Positions 19,159 through 29,223 are shown, counted from the first letter of the stretch. The stretch: 64,000 bases of DNA from Listeria grandensis FSL F6-0971 (GCF_000525835.1 NZ_AODD01000002.1:558001-622000), one strand, 5' to 3'. The notes: generated by a model from the sequence alone, not told the origin. Numbers and translations are program-made.

Positions 19159-20427
19159 CTATTCAAAAATGCCTTTGATTACGGAACCTGCAGTGTTGCG
19201 CAATTCCAAATCTAAAATAGTTGCAAATGTTGGCGCTTCATCGATAAGTCGTGCTTGTGGAACAACGGCACCCTTCTTTATCCCCTTACCGAATGCGATC
19301 ATCGTAGTTGCATAATCTGGCTTTCGTGGGGAATAACCGTGCACGGCACGATAGAAATCAGGATTTCCAATGTCTTGTGCGGCGACTTCTTGAACGGTCA
19401 TTCCAACACCTTCATCTTTGAAATAATAACCGGATTTTGCTTCAATCATCAACAAGCATGTGGGGTCTGCTCCGAAGGCTTCGGCTTCCTCTTGCGTATA
19501 GATTTTTTCAATCCCTTCTACACCCTCGATCGCTTTTCGAATCACTAGCGCTTGCTCTGTATTTTTTGCATAGATGTAGCAAGAACCATCACAACTTTTA
19601 GCGTAGACATCCCATTCTGTAATCTCACCATGCTGTATATTTAACCAGCCCTGCGTAGCGAACAATACGTTGAGTCGAATAACGGAATGGACATCGATCT
19701 GATAATGATCGCCTAGTACGATGAACGTTGTATCATCATATGTACCTGCTTGTTTCGTCGCCTCCATAATCCGTCCCATTCTAGCATCATGGCGAACAAG
19801 TGCATCTCTCGCCTCTTGTGACCTTACACCGTGCGCGTGCCGCATACTATCCATATCGACAAAATGCGCCAACGTTAAATTTGGCTTTTTTCGCAAAAGG
19901 GTATCTTCCACTGCAGCAATCAAAAAATCATCTAATTCCGGCTGTGCAATACCGCGTCGCAGTTTTCCAAACCGATGATTCATGTCCATCAAAAATGCTG
20001 TAGAACTGCCCCAGAGAGAGACCATCACTTGATTCAGCCAAAAGCGGTTCGGAAAAATTTCTGCAATATTATAATCGATCTGACTTCGCGCAGCCACTGG
20101 CCAAAGAAAAGCCGCTGTCGTAAGTCCAGCTTCTTTTGCCACATCATAAAGCGTCGGCACCTTAATTGCCTGACGATACCAAAACCAATCTGGTGATCCT
20201 TTTTCAGGCTGGATTTTCGTATTATTTATAATACCGTGTGTTTTCGGGTAATGCCCCGTTACGATCGTTGTGTGCGCTGGATAAGTTAGCGATGGATAGA
20301 TTGTTTCCATGCGCTGCACATGCGCCCCATTTGACTTCAAGAAAGCAAGCGTTGGCAAATTAGCGAAATCAGTCACATCCGCCGCCCCCAACGCATCTAA
20401 TGAAATAACTACTAAATAGCGACTCAT
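19159..20427 (-). CDS. Alkaline phosphatase superfamily / nucleotide pyrophosphatase-phosphodiesterase
   Basis: The 422-residue enzyme belongs to the type I phosphodiesterase/nucleotide pyrophosphatase group. Metal-binding and catalytic features are VVISLDALGA, the nucleophile region YPSLTYPAHTTIVTG, HFVDMDSMRHAHG, VLGDHYQ and HGYSPRKPDY. No signal peptide is seen, so it probably acts in the cytosol. ATG 20427 (MSRYLVV) follows gggagg; the longer frame to 20472 lacks a ribosome site. It precedes the UMF1 transporter by about 20 bases and is likely cotranscribed. Confidence 0.88.
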   Translation of the reverse strand: MSRYLVVISLDALGAADVTDFANLPTLAFLKSNGAHVQRMETIYPSLTYPAHTTIVTGHYPKTHGIINNTKIQPEKGSPDWFWYRQAIKVPTLYDVAKEAGLTTAAFLWPVAARSQIDYNIAEIFPNRFWLNQVMVSLWGSSTAFLMDMNHRFGKLRRGIAQPELDDFLIAAVEDTLLRKKPNLTLAHFVDMDSMRHAHGVRSQEARDALVRHDARMGRIMEATKQAGTYDDTTFIVLGDHYQIDVHSVIRLNVLFATQGWLNIQHGEITEWDVYAKSCDGSCYIYAKNTEQALVIRKAIEGVEGIEKIYTQEEAEAFGADPTCLLMIEAKSGYYFKDEGVGMTVQEVAAQDIGNPDFYRAVHGYSPRKPDYATTMIAFGKGIKKGAVVPQARLIDEAPTFATILDLELRNTAGSVIKGIFE

Positions 20428-20488
20428 ACTCCGTTTCCTCCCATTAAAAAAACTGAGAAAATTGCTTAACAACCCTCTCAGCTTCGAC

Positions 20489-21529
20489 TTACTTCTGCTC
20501 TGTTTTTTTGTCTGGATGAACCATTACTTCATCTTTGTTAATGACGCCCAACACGTCCAAGAAGAACATGAAGACTGGTATTCCTACGATCAGTCCCCAG
20601 ATTCCGAAGAAATGTTCAGAGAAAATAAGGACGATAAATGTGTAGAAAACTGGTAAATCTGTTTTGGCGGACATTAGTTTTGGATTCAAGACATACGATT
20701 CCAATGCATGAATGATCACGACCAAAACAAGAATAATTAAGACATAGTTTACGCCGCCGATAGTGTAGGCAATAATCGTCAATGGAATCATCGAGATAAT
20801 AACCCCAGCGACTGGGATTAGCCCGAGTAAAAATACCATAATAGCTAGCGAAAATAGTTGCGGAAAGCCCATAATCCATAGCGCGATTGTCGTTAAAACA
20901 CCGTTGACAAGAGCGATCATGAATTGTGCCTCAATCACTTTCCCGAATGTTTCATTGAACTTAGAACCGAAGTATTTCACTTCATCATAAATGAAGGCAA
21001 TTTTACTTTGACCAAATTTACTCGTAAACAAGATGAGTTGTTCTTTTCCAAGGGAGAAGAAGAGACTTAGAATCAGTGCGATAAAAATGTTCATCGCCAC
21101 CACACCGATGTTTGCTAAATAAGCGAATAGGAATTGAATACCGTCGTTGGCATATTTCGTAATTTCGAACTCTTTGGCGAGCGACATGATATAATTAACC
21201 GTTTCGTTGTTTCCTGGTTTTGCGTAAAATTTATTGATCGACTGAATGAGTTGATCTAGTTGCTCAATTAACATCGGGATATATTTAACAATAAGCAACG
21301 TAATACCCAGTGCAATAAATGCATACAGGATAATGACGATAATTTTTCGATAAATAGAAATGCGTTTTAAAATAAAATTCTCCAACCTGTTGATTAGGAA
21401 AGAAAAAATGAATGTTAGCAAGATAATGTCTATCATGCTTCTAAGTAAGTACAGCACAAACGCGATTAAAATAAAGACGAGTACGCGCCTGAAGCTACGA
21501 TTTTGAAATAGTTTTATAAAAGCATCCAA
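20489..21529 (-). CDS. AI-2E family (PF01594) membrane protein
   Basis: The 346-residue protein has the family layout: paired N-terminal helices, a long extracytoplasmic helical segment (about residues 75-135), then five to six helices with the PVAGVIISMIPLTIIAY and ALESYVLNPKLMS signature. Family members export AI-2 or act as ion antiporters, so the substrate is undetermined. TTG 21529 is chosen as start because it sits 8 bases after taggagg; the in-frame upstream sequence is not family-like. Confidence 0.88.
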   Translation of the reverse strand: MDAFIKLFQNRSFRRVLVFILIAFVLYLLRSMIDIILLTFIFSFLINRLENFILKRISIYRKIIVIILYAFIALGITLLIVKYIPMLIEQLDQLIQSINKFYAKPGNNETVNYIMSLAKEFEITKYANDGIQFLFAYLANIGVVAMNIFIALILSLFFSLGKEQLILFTSKFGQSKIAFIYDEVKYFGSKFNETFGKVIEAQFMIALVNGVLTTIALWIMGFPQLFSLAIMVFLLGLIPVAGVIISMIPLTIIAYTIGGVNYVLIILVLVVIIHALESYVLNPKLMSAKTDLPVFYTFIVLIFSEHFFGIWGLIVGIPVFMFFLDVLGVINKDEVMVHPDKKTEQK

Positions 21530-21607
21530 GTGAAATCCTCCTAGTATCTGTGACTCCTTCCATTGTAACAAAAAAAAACGCGCGTGTGCATGCCTAAACT
21601 TACAAAG

Positions 21608-21653
21608 AAAACAACTCTTTAAAAAGCACTAAACGCTTTCTAAAGAGTTGTTT
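21608..21653 (-). terminator. Terminator after murB
   Basis: Stem AAACAACTCTTTA / TAAAGAGTTGTTT is perfect over 13 bp with a 19-base loop; on the minus strand it is followed by TTCTTTG. Confidence 0.85.
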
Positions 21654-21655
21654 CG

Positions 21656-22570
21656 TTACTTATCTTCACCAATAATCTTGACTTCAGTTTCTAGCATGAT
21701 ACCAGACGCTTCGAAAACCGTTTTTTGGACGTGTTCAATAAGCGTCATGTAGTCGGTTGCCGTGGCCTTGTCAATATTTACAATGAAACCGGCATGCTTC
21801 CTAGAGACCTGCGCCCCACCTATTTGATAACCTTGCAAACCAGCTTCTTGAATGAGCTTTCCTGCAAAATGACCTGGTGGACGTTTGAAAACACTGCCGC
21901 ACGATGGATATTCAAGTGGTTGCTTGGATTCACGCGCTTCGGTCAATTCGTCCATTTTCAGACGGATGACTTGTTTATCACCGAGCGCTAGTTCAAACAC
22001 CGCTTCCAGTACAATATAGTGTTTATCTGCGATGGAGCTTCTGCGATATCTGGCTTCTAATTGATCTTTTTGCAAGTGCTTTAGCTCACCAGTGCTAGTG
22101 AGGACAGTTGCTTCTGTAAGGACGTCTGAGATTTCGCCACCGTACGCACCTGCGTTCATATAAAGCGCTCCACCGACTGAACCAGGAATACCGCAAGCAA
22201 ACTCAAGCCCGCTCAGCGAAGCATCCAAAGCAAAGCGTGACACATCGATAATTTTTGCACCACAACCGGCAATTATCTTTGCACCTTCTCGCTTGATTAC
22301 GTTTAGTGCATCCAAATACATGACAATGCCTCGGATACCTCCGTCTTTAATAATTAAATTCGAGCCATTTCCAAGTACCGTGAGTGGAATTTGATTGGTA
22401 TTCGCAAAAGTAATCGTCTTTGCAGCTAAATCATGACTCGTTGGCATCGCAAATATATCAGCCTGCCCACCTGTTTTTGTGAATGTATAAGTCGCTAAAT
22501 CTTCCTTCTGCTTCACAATAAGTGCGGGAATCTCTTGTTTTAATTGTTCTATAATTTGAGTTGTATACAT
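21656..22570 (-). CDS. murB: UDP-N-acetylenolpyruvoylglucosamine reductase
   Basis: Flavoenzyme that makes UDP-MurNAc with NADPH in the cytosol, an essential step of peptidoglycan synthesis. The 304-residue protein has the FAD-binding stretches [17 protein letters not shown] and [20 protein letters not shown], the YRRSSI motif, and the short type-IIa C-terminal end with [13 protein letters not shown] and [12 protein letters not shown]. It follows the coiled-coil protein gene by 4 bases, indicating one operon, and has its own terminator. Confidence 0.97.
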   Translation of the reverse strand: MYTTQIIEQLKQEIPALIVKQKEDLATYTFTKTGGQADIFAMPTSHDLAAKTITFANTNQIPLTVLGNGSNLIIKDGGIRGIVMYLDALNVIKREGAKIIAGCGAKIIDVSRFALDASLSGLEFACGIPGSVGGALYMNAGAYGGEISDVLTEATVLTSTGELKHLQKDQLEARYRRSSIADKHYIVLEAVFELALGDKQVIRLKMDELTEARESKQPLEYPSCGSVFKRPPGHFAGKLIQEAGLQGYQIGGAQVSRKHAGFIVNIDKATATDYMTLIEHVQKTVFEASGIMLETEVKIIGEDK

Positions 22571-22574
22571 ACGC

Positions 22575-23414
22575 CTAACCTTTCTTATTTCGAATTAAAG
22601 GAAGAATTTTGTCCATCGGTGGCTCGTAAACGCGACAATAAGCTTCATATAATTTGCCGTATTCTTTCACACGCGCGTGGATTTCCTGATGACGATTCAA
22701 ATGCAAGCCATTTTCAAGCATCGGAATCAGTGAAATAATCTGATCGAAAATATGGCCTGCTTGGGCTTCACTCAGAGCAAAAGCCAACTTAGACAAGGTA
22801 CGTCTTGGCTCTGGAGCTAGCATTTTGCCATGTAGTTGCGTCCATTTTAGCATTTTTTTACGCGTCTCACGTGTTTTTTCTAAATACAGACTCTGTCCAT
22901 AAGCCGCAATAGCATAGGCAAGTGATAAATCTTCCGCATGATTCCAATCTTCCTCAAGGATTTCCTGTTGCGATTCAATCTTTTCATTAAGAAGCGTGAT
23001 ATCCTCCTGATAAATATCTAGTTTACGTTGCTGTTGTTTGTAAACTTCAAGCGCCAAATTCAGCTGATCAATCTCAGGTTGCATCTTCTCACCAAATAAG
23101 CCCTTCTCATTCAAAATTCGCTGCACACCTTCAATACGTTCTGCAGTGATGCTGTCGCGCTCTTTCACAATTTGGGCACGCTTTTTCAAGTAATCAAAGT
23201 AAAAACTATATTTCTGTACTTCGATAATGACTTTCTTCGCTGTTTCAAGATCTACGGTGAGCCCATTTGGATCCGCCACAATAACGCCTGCAATTTTTCC
23301 AAGCATGGAATAGACAATCACCTCGAAAAGCTGGCCGTCAACGCGAACTTTATATGGCAATGTATGATTACTCTCTAACATTTTTTTATATACTTTGGGA
23401 TTCTTATTTACCAT
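22575..23414 (-). CDS. Hypothetical coiled-coil protein upstream of murB
   Basis: The 279-residue protein is not recognised. The first 70 residues look globular ([21 protein letters not shown]). Residues about 85-165 are highly charged and heptad-like ([20 protein letters not shown]...[15 protein letters not shown]), predicted coiled coil, and the last third is helical. There is no signal peptide or membrane segment. ATG 23414 (MVNKNPKV) follows gaaggtgat; ATG-like starts further upstream lack a site. Tight linkage to murB hints at a cell-wall connection, but that is only context. Confidence 0.65.
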   Translation of the reverse strand: MVNKNPKVYKKMLESNHTLPYKVRVDGQLFEVIVYSMLGKIAGVIVADPNGLTVDLETAKKVIIEVQKYSFYFDYLKKRAQIVKERDSITAERIEGVQRILNEKGLFGEKMQPEIDQLNLALEVYKQQQRKLDIYQEDITLLNEKIESQQEILEEDWNHAEDLSLAYAIAAYGQSLYLEKTRETRKKMLKWTQLHGKMLAPEPRRTLSKLAFALSEAQAGHIFDQIISLIPMLENGLHLNRHQEIHARVKEYGKLYEAYCRVYEPPMDKILPLIRNKKG

Positions 23415-23610
23415 CCATATCACCTTCACTCAGCATTTCTGTTTCTATCTTCTATTATAAATGAAAATGGTGAAAATGTCAGGGGAAAGTTTTCACGAAT
23501 CTCATTTAGTTTACATAATTATATTATCGTATATTTAAATGCAATAGTGGCGGCTTGCATAACTGCCCCCTTTTAGCTATACTTGCTCTTGTAAGGAGTT
23601 GGGACAGAAC

Positions 23611-23898
23611 ATGCCTAAAAATGAAAAATGGAAAGCGTTCGTCGATGTTAATATTTTATTTATCTTGTTTGGTTACATATGTTTATACGTGATGTACAAC
23701 GGCAACTGGCCGGAAAGTTTGCTGTTTATCGTAGCGATTTTAATGGCAGCTTCAGGGTGTCTCGGGTTTTACTTAAGCATTAAGGGCATGCAGATGAAAC
23801 GCAAGCCGATGTATCAAATTTTCCTGATGATGGCTTCTATTATTCCTGCTGTGATCGGCGCTATATATGTGATTGTTTATTTTATTACGCTGTTTTAG
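23611..23898 (+). CDS. Small three-helix membrane protein
   Basis: The 95-residue protein has hydrophobic segments at about 13-30, 36-55 and 66-92 and short basic loops (KGMQMKRKPMY). The family is not recognised. ATG 23611 (MPKNEKW) lies about 13 bases after taaggag; the in-frame TTG 23599 is directly on top of that site and is rejected. No partner gene is obvious. Confidence 0.55.
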   Translation: MPKNEKWKAFVDVNILFILFGYICLYVMYNGNWPESLLFIVAILMAASGCLGFYLSIKGMQMKRKPMYQIFLMMASIIPAVIGAIYVIVYFITLF

Positions 23899-23987
23899 AA
23901 TGACGTACTAAAAGCTATGCCTCTTCTTTATGGTTATGGCTTTTTTATGTTGTTCGGATATGTATCTTTATTACTTTGGAACGGATA

Positions 23988-24479
23988 TCAAAGCTTGTCT
24001 AATATAAGCATTATAATCTCTTCTTCCGACTGCTTTTCGGTGAGTATGATTTCATTTTCCACGCCTAATTTGTCATTTATAAGCCACCAAGCTTTCAATT
24101 TCTCTATGCCAAATTCGTGTGCCTTATCTTTTGTTTGATGTCTTTTTACAGTTTCAGCAAATGGTAAGTCGAAATAATAGACATCCGCTTGGTTATCGAA
24201 AAATTGAATCAGATCCTGAAGCATGCCCTGATAAATTTCTCTACCAAGTATGCCCTCTACAATGACGTAAGGACATATATTTTTCCCGTAAGAGGCGATG
24301 TTTTGAATAAGATTGATGCTTAGATTTCCACGACGGTCTCTCACATGAAGCATGTCACGGCGCACGATATCTTGTGACACGAGCAATGTCCCATCACCGA
24401 GCGTTTCTTGTAATTTTTTCGCGATGGTTGTTTTGCCACTTCCTGAATTTCCACGGAGGATGATTAGTTTTGATTTCAT
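23988..24479 (-). CDS. P-loop kinase-like NTPase (zeta-toxin/nucleoside kinase type)
   Basis: The 163-residue protein begins KLIILRGNSGSGKTTIAKKL, a Walker A typical of small-molecule kinases. SQDIVRRDMLHV and VIVEGILGREIY follow, and then a lid-like arginine-rich stretch. It resembles uncharacterised kinases related to zeta toxin and chloramphenicol phosphotransferase, but no antitoxin gene is next to it. ATG 24479 follows gggagg. The substrate is unknown. Confidence 0.75.
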   Translation of the reverse strand: MKSKLIILRGNSGSGKTTIAKKLQETLGDGTLLVSQDIVRRDMLHVRDRRGNLSINLIQNIASYGKNICPYVIVEGILGREIYQGMLQDLIQFFDNQADVYYFDLPFAETVKRHQTKDKAHEFGIEKLKAWWLINDKLGVENEIILTEKQSEEEIIMLILDKL

Positions 24480-24546
24480 TCGGAAGCCTCCCTCTATTCC
24501 CGAACCCATTTATATTTCCACTAATAAAATACATGATTTACGATGT

Positions 24547-24591
24547 AAAAACGAACTATCTAGCCCAAAATGACATGATAGTTCGTTTTTT
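24547..24591. terminator. Terminator after opuCD
   Basis: Stem AAAAACGAACTAT / ATAGTTCGTTTTTT with an 18-base loop. A and T runs flank it on both strands; it ends the opuC operon on the minus strand. Confidence 0.85.
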
Positions 24592-24594
24592 AAG

Positions 24595-25266
24595 TTATAG
24601 TACTTCTACAAATTTTTTCTTTTTGTTTTTCACTGGATTAAGTTTTCGTTCCACCCAGCCAAGTAATACGTCCGCCATGACAGCCATGAGCGCTGTTGGA
24701 ATTGCGCCTGCTAATATAATTGCGGTTCCGTTTGTGGCGTTCGTTCCACGTACGATGATGTCCCCAAGTCCACCAGCACCAACGAATGTTCCGATTGCTG
24801 CAACACCGATTGCGATAACAAGAGCATTTCTAATTCCCGCCATAATAACCGATAGCGCTAATGGAATTTCAATCATGCGCAGTACTTGCCATTTCGTCAT
24901 TCCCATCGCTTTTCCTGATTCGAGTAACGCTCCATCGACATTTTGAATGCCGGTATACGTATTTTTTAGAATCGGTAAGATCGAATAGAGGAATAAAGAG
25001 AGAACTACTGTGTTTGTTCCAAGCCCCATCACAAGCATAAGCATTGCAAGTAAGGCTAAGGCTGGAATCGTTTGGATAACGTTTGCGGTTTGAATGACCC
25101 AGCCTGCTAATCTTTTCTTGCGTGCAATATAAATGCCTAGCGGAATCGCCACAATTGCCGCGAAAATAACGCCGTAAGCACTCATCAAGAAATGCCGCCA
25201 GAATGCTTCCATAACATATGTTGCGTTGGTTTGATAATAGTCAATGAGTTGTGAAAATGTATCCAT
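24595..25266 (-). CDS. opuCD: Compatible-solute ABC transporter permease OpuCD
   Basis: Second membrane subunit of the osmoprotectant importer. The 223-residue protein has five to six helices and the permease EAA-type loop GKAMGMTKWQVLRMIEIPLALSV around residue 125. ATG 25266 follows aaggaggtg by 9 bases; the longer frame to 25296 overlaps that site. It is the last gene of opuCA-CB-CC-CD, 35 bases after opuCC. Role assigned by order and family. Confidence 0.93.
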   Translation of the reverse strand: MDTFSQLIDYYQTNATYVMEAFWRHFLMSAYGVIFAAIVAIPLGIYIARKKRLAGWVIQTANVIQTIPALALLAMLMLVMGLGTNTVVLSLFLYSILPILKNTYTGIQNVDGALLESGKAMGMTKWQVLRMIEIPLALSVIMAGIRNALVIAIGVAAIGTFVGAGGLGDIIVRGTNATNGTAIILAGAIPTALMAVMADVLLGWVERKLNPVKNKKKKFVEVL

Positions 25267-25301
25267 TTTGTCGGGCACCTCCTTATTTGTCTTCAAAGTA
25301 A

Positions 25302-26201
25302 TTATTGTTTTTTCAAGAAGTCTTCTGCAACGATAGACGGTTCTTTTAATTCCCCATCTGCTTGGTAGTTCAGCTTTTGCATTTCTTCCGTTGAAATCGT
25401 GCCTACCAATTTGTTTATCGTCGTTTTTAGTTCAGGATGTTCTTTTAGAATAGCATCTGTAGCCATCGGTGAAGCGTCATACGGTGGGAAAAAGTGCTTA
25501 TCGTCTTCTAGTACGGCCAGGTTATATGTCGGAATACGGCCGTCTGTCGAGTAACCTAGCGCAACATCCATTTGATTATTTTTTAGGGCCGTATAGATCA
25601 AACCTATCTGCATCGGGAAAATTTTCTTGAATGTGATGTCATAGTCTTTGGAAAATGCTTTGTAACCGTCGCCGGCACGCTCCATCCATGAGTTATCGAC
25701 ACCTGCAACAAGTTGATCTTCCACGGCACGCATATCGCTAATCGTCTTCAAATTGTATTTCTTCGCGGTATCTTGACGTACCATGAAGGCATACGTATTC
25801 GCAAAACCATAAGAATCGAACCAATATTGGTCAAAACGCTCAGAAAAACCTTTTTGCACAGCTTTTAGTGCTTTTTCAGGGTCTTTTAAGGGCTCTTCGC
25901 CGAGTGGTCCAACTAAATCCGTCCCTGTATAGCGTGTCGCCGAAATATCAATATCACCGTTCACCATCGCTTGATGTTGCACAACGGAAGAACCGAGATT
26001 GTTTACCATCTCTACTTTTAAATCTGTATCATGTTCAATCATTTGTTTCACAATATTGCCGACTATTTGTGACTCTGTCGTGGACATTGTCCCAATTTTA
26101 ATCGTGCCATCCGTGCTACCGCCAAGCCCTGGCAATGCACACGCCGATAAAAGAGATACGCCAAGCAGGATGACAGCGGCAAGTGTTATTTTTTTCTTCA
26201 T
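25302..26201 (-). CDS. opuCC: Osmoprotectant-binding lipoprotein OpuCC
   Basis: Extracellular solute-binding lipoprotein that delivers carnitine or other compatible solutes to the OpuCB/CD permeases. The 299-residue precursor has a lipoprotein signal peptide ending LSAC, with the lipidated Cys at about residue 21. An OpuAC-type binding domain follows (KIGTMSTTESQIVGNIV...VALGYSTDGRIPTYNLAVLEDDKHFFPPYDA). It lies 14 bases after opuCB in the operon. Confidence 0.94.
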   Translation of the reverse strand: MKKKITLAAVILLGVSLLSACALPGLGGSTDGTIKIGTMSTTESQIVGNIVKQMIEHDTDLKVEMVNNLGSSVVQHQAMVNGDIDISATRYTGTDLVGPLGEEPLKDPEKALKAVQKGFSERFDQYWFDSYGFANTYAFMVRQDTAKKYNLKTISDMRAVEDQLVAGVDNSWMERAGDGYKAFSKDYDITFKKIFPMQIGLIYTALKNNQMDVALGYSTDGRIPTYNLAVLEDDKHFFPPYDASPMATDAILKEHPELKTTINKLVGTISTEEMQKLNYQADGELKEPSIVAEDFLKKQ

Positions 26202-26215
26202 TTTACTGTCCCTCC

Positions 26216-26869
26216 TTACATATTCTCTTTCGCAGCCCGGATTGCTTTTGGTGTGATTTTCACTTCTAATTTGCCTAGGAAAAATTCAACCAATAGCGCC
26301 AAAATCGTAACAGGAATCGCACCGCCGAGTATTAAATCTGGTCGATAGAGGTTCAGCCCATTAAAGATAAAGTCTCCGAGTCCTCCGGCGCCAATGTATG
26401 AGGCAAGTGTTGCCCAAGCGATGATGTATACGGCAGATAAGCGAATTCCAGCCATGATGACCGAAATGGAATTCGGGAGCTCGATGTTTTTGACCAATTG
26501 CCAAGACGTCATTCCCATACCGCGTCCCGACTCAATTAGATTTTTGTCGACACCGCGCACCCCGATAAACGTATTTCGCATAATCGGTAGTACGGAGTAA
26601 ATAAATAGAGCTACAATCGCCGGTATTTTACCAACGCCTAGAATTGGAATAATAAAAGCCAAGATTGCAAGTGACGGCACTGTTTGCAGTACACTAACAA
26701 TCCCAATCACAAAATTTGCGATTTTTGGCGAGCGTGTCAAAAGAATTCCCACAGGCACAGCCACAACGATCCCTAAAATTACCGCCGAAAGCGAAATATA
26801 GAGATGTTCCCACGTTTTTACTAGCAGGTCATGGCCGTTGTCTTGAAAAAATTGCGTAATCGCGTCCAT
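26216..26869 (-). CDS. opuCB: Compatible-solute ABC transporter permease OpuCB
   Basis: First membrane subunit of the importer. The 217-residue protein has five helices and the coupling loop [24 protein letters not shown] around residue 120. It sits 18 bases after opuCA. OpuCB and OpuCD resemble each other throughout, as expected for a heterodimeric permease. Confidence 0.93.
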   Translation of the reverse strand: MDAITQFFQDNGHDLLVKTWEHLYISLSAVILGIVVAVPVGILLTRSPKIANFVIGIVSVLQTVPSLAILAFIIPILGVGKIPAIVALFIYSVLPIMRNTFIGVRGVDKNLIESGRGMGMTSWQLVKNIELPNSISVIMAGIRLSAVYIIAWATLASYIGAGGLGDFIFNGLNLYRPDLILGGAIPVTILALLVEFFLGKLEVKITPKAIRAAKENM

Positions 26870-26887
26870 TAAAAATAACCCCCTATT

Positions 26888-28072
26888 TTATTCGTGCACT
26901 TCTTCTTTTTCGAGTTCTTTTGTGGCTTCGGCTTGCTCTGCGGCAACCTCTTCTAAATCACCCCAAATAGAGTCATAAACAATATCAACAAGGCTGGCAC
27001 GCGTGACAATCCCAACCAGGCGATTCTTCTCGTCCACAACCGGCACATATTTAAAGCCACGTTTTAAAATCCGTTGCATCGTGTCGCGCAACAACGCATC
27101 TTTGCGCACATAGAATACATTCTTATCCAAAATATCAACAACTGATGTCGCAGTTCGGCGATTATGCTCGATCGCTTCCACATCGATGATCCCTTTCAAC
27201 ACATTCTGATCATCTGTCACAAGTAGCGTATCCACCCGACGTTCCTTCATCAATTGAATCGCCGCTTGCAGTGATTTATCCGCCGTAATCGAAACAGGTG
27301 TATTATTCATGATTTGCTCCACATTCGTCACATTTGGACGCGCCTCAATTAAGCGGTCTTTCCCAATAAAGTCCTCAACGAATTTATCGGCAGGATTGCG
27401 TAAAATTTCGTCTGGTGTATCAAATTGGACAACCTCGCCACCTCGCATAATCACGATCCGATCCGCAAGCTTGATAGCCTCATCCATGTCATGCGTTACA
27501 AAAATAATCGTCTTCCCAAGTTCCCGTTGTAAATTCTTGAATTCCTCTTGCAAAGAGTCACGCGTAATTGGATCAAGCGCACCAAACGGTTCATCCATCA
27601 AAATCAAATTCTGTTCCGCAGCTAGTGCACGAAGCACACCAATCCGCTGTTGTTGTCCACCACTTAGTTCATATGGATAGCGATCCAAGTACTCCTCTGG
27701 CAAATCCACGAGCTTAATTAGTTCCAGTGCCCGCTCATTCTTCTTTTCTTCTGACCATTTCAAAAGCTTCGGAACAAGCACGATATTTTCACGAATCGTC
27801 ATATGCGGCATCAACCCAATTTGTTGAATAACATACCCAATCGAACGGCGCAATTTCACCGGATCTTCCTTCATAATATCTTTGTCGTTAATAAAAATTT
27901 GGCCACTGCTTGGCTCAATTAAGCGGTTAATCATTTTCATCGTTGTTGTCTTCCCGCAACCACTTGGCCCGATAAAACAAATAAATTCGCCACGATCAAT
28001 ATCCAAGTTCAGATCATTGACCGCCGTTTTACCGCCCTTGTAAATTTTTGAAACATGCTCAAATCTTAGCAA
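26888..28072 (-). CDS. opuCA: Compatible-solute ABC transporter ATPase OpuCA with tandem CBS domains
   Basis: ATPase of the OpuC importer. The 394-residue protein has Walker A GPSGCGKTT, signature LSGGQQQRIG and Walker B LILMDEPFGALD in the first 240 residues, then two CBS domains (about 255-370). In this family CBS domains respond to ionic strength or cyclic di-AMP. TTG 28072 (MLRFEHVSKIYKGG) is preferred over GTG 28081 because the latter lies inside the ggaggtg ribosome site. A sigma-B-like promoter lies upstream. Confidence 0.95.
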   Translation of the reverse strand: MLRFEHVSKIYKGGKTAVNDLNLDIDRGEFICFIGPSGCGKTTTMKMINRLIEPSSGQIFINDKDIMKEDPVKLRRSIGYVIQQIGLMPHMTIRENIVLVPKLLKWSEEKKNERALELIKLVDLPEEYLDRYPYELSGGQQQRIGVLRALAAEQNLILMDEPFGALDPITRDSLQEEFKNLQRELGKTIIFVTHDMDEAIKLADRIVIMRGGEVVQFDTPDEILRNPADKFVEDFIGKDRLIEARPNVTNVEQIMNNTPVSITADKSLQAAIQLMKERRVDTLLVTDDQNVLKGIIDVEAIEHNRRTATSVVDILDKNVFYVRKDALLRDTMQRILKRGFKYVPVVDEKNRLVGIVTRASLVDIVYDSIWGDLEEVAAEQAEATKELEKEEVHE

Positions 28073-28184
28073 TCTAGACACCTCCGAGTTATTTTAGAGT
28101 ACAGAGCATCCTGCATTATTTTCAGGTCTGCCCATCACTCACCCTAGCTTTGAATCAAATACCCCTTTGACCCACGACGTATGT

Positions 28185-28210
28185 ATTCCCACCTTTATTC
28201 ATAATAAAAC
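28185..28210 (-). promoter_or_regulatory. Sigma-B-like promoter of opuC
   Basis: On the minus strand GTTTTA (28210-28205), 14-base spacer, GGGAAT (28190-28185), a good match to the general-stress consensus GTTTWW-N12-15-GGGWAW. It implies a leader of about 105 bases. The remainder of the 28073-28662 gap holds the thiT terminator and AT-rich sequence without recognised features. Confidence 0.65.
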
Positions 28211-28442
28211 ACAATAAAACACAAAAATAAGATGGAAAAACTTATCAGTAAAAAGAAATAAAAGTTGGGAAATTGGTGCTTCTCAACTTTTAACTGGTTG
28301 TATGATTGAAAACGCAGTTATAGATGAGTAGGAAATCAAACAGTCGATTCTATTCCAACAACACAGCCCTTTCTTAATAAGCATTATAACGTAACTAAAA
28401 TTAAAAAGCGAACCAATCCACCTTATATATGCCTATTTAAGC

Positions 28443-28494
28443 AAAAAAAAGCTCCACCAAATGCACTACTCATAGGCACTTAGGGAACTTTTGA
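28443..28494 (-). terminator. Terminator downstream of thiT
   Basis: Imperfect hairpin on the minus strand (AAAAGTTCCCTAAGTGC / GCATTTGGTGGAGCTTTT) with wobble pairs, ending in a run of eight T. It separates thiT from opuC. Confidence 0.7.
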
Positions 28495-28662
28495 AATTTC
28501 TTCATTTATTTATTTGACTAGCCACTGTTTTAGGCTGAAAGACAATTGTATCTATAAATTTTTTCTAATAAACTCGGTCTTTAAGGGTTAATCTTGTACG
28601 CATTTTTCGCAAAATAATGTAGCCAAGGATTGCCGTATAAAGCCATTTTTTTAAATACATGA

Positions 28663-29223
28663 TTATTTAGGCAAAAATAGTTTTGGCGTTGTCTTCATCA
28701 ATATGGTTACAACAATTCCTGCCACAACAACGGTCGCGATACAACTAGCCCCATTCATCACAATCGAGAAAATTTGTGCGGACCAGCCTTTAAAAGCATA
28801 AGCGCCCCAGAATAGCACGCCAGCAAGATAATGCCAGAAATACCTCGCAACACCACCAATAATCATCGTTCCCCATGCCCAGCCAATCGCCTTACCAAGC
28901 TGTCCCTCTTTTAAATACCCACGCACTTGTAGCGCAAAAACACCTGCAAACGCGATGAATAGGAAAGCAACAATATACTCGATAAAACCTTGTAGCGGAC
29001 TCAAAATATAGGCTTTTCCAGTTACAAAATGAAGCAACCCCCACAGTAAACCTGAAAAACCAGCAGCCCAAAAGCCGCGTCTAATTGCAACGATATACAT
29101 TGGAATCATGCCAAGCGAAATCGAAAAAGAACTTCCAACATCGAGCGGAATAAAACTGAGCACCATTGCCAATGCTGCAAAAATAGCACATTCTAACAAC
29201 GTCAATAATCGCGTATTACGCAT
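28663..29223 (-). CDS. thiT: Thiamine transporter ThiT (ECF S component)
   Basis: Substrate-binding membrane subunit of the ECF thiamine importer; the shared energising module must be encoded elsewhere. The 186-residue protein has six helices with family marks: FIPLDVGSSFSISLGMIPMYIVAIRRG near residues 24-50, GLLWGLLHF and the conserved C-terminal GVARYFWHYLAG. A TPP riboswitch lies directly upstream, which strongly supports the thiamine assignment. Confidence 0.96.
   Translation of the reverse strand: MRNTRLLTLLECAIFAALAMVLSFIPLDVGSSFSISLGMIPMYIVAIRRGFWAAGFSGLLWGLLHFVTGKAYILSPLQGFIEYIVAFLFIAFAGVFALQVRGYLKEGQLGKAIGWAWGTMIIGGVARYFWHYLAGVLFWGAYAFKGWSAQIFSIVMNGASCIATVVVAGIVVTILMKTTPKLFLPK

Noticed and set aside
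23988..24479. Zeta toxin of a toxin-antitoxin pair
   Set aside because: The P-loop kinase resembles that fold, but no epsilon-like antitoxin ORF is adjacent on either side.
24470..24946. 158-residue plus-strand ORF over opuCD
   Set aside because: It lies antisense to a well-supported permease gene, with no ribosome site and a composition typical of a shadow frame.
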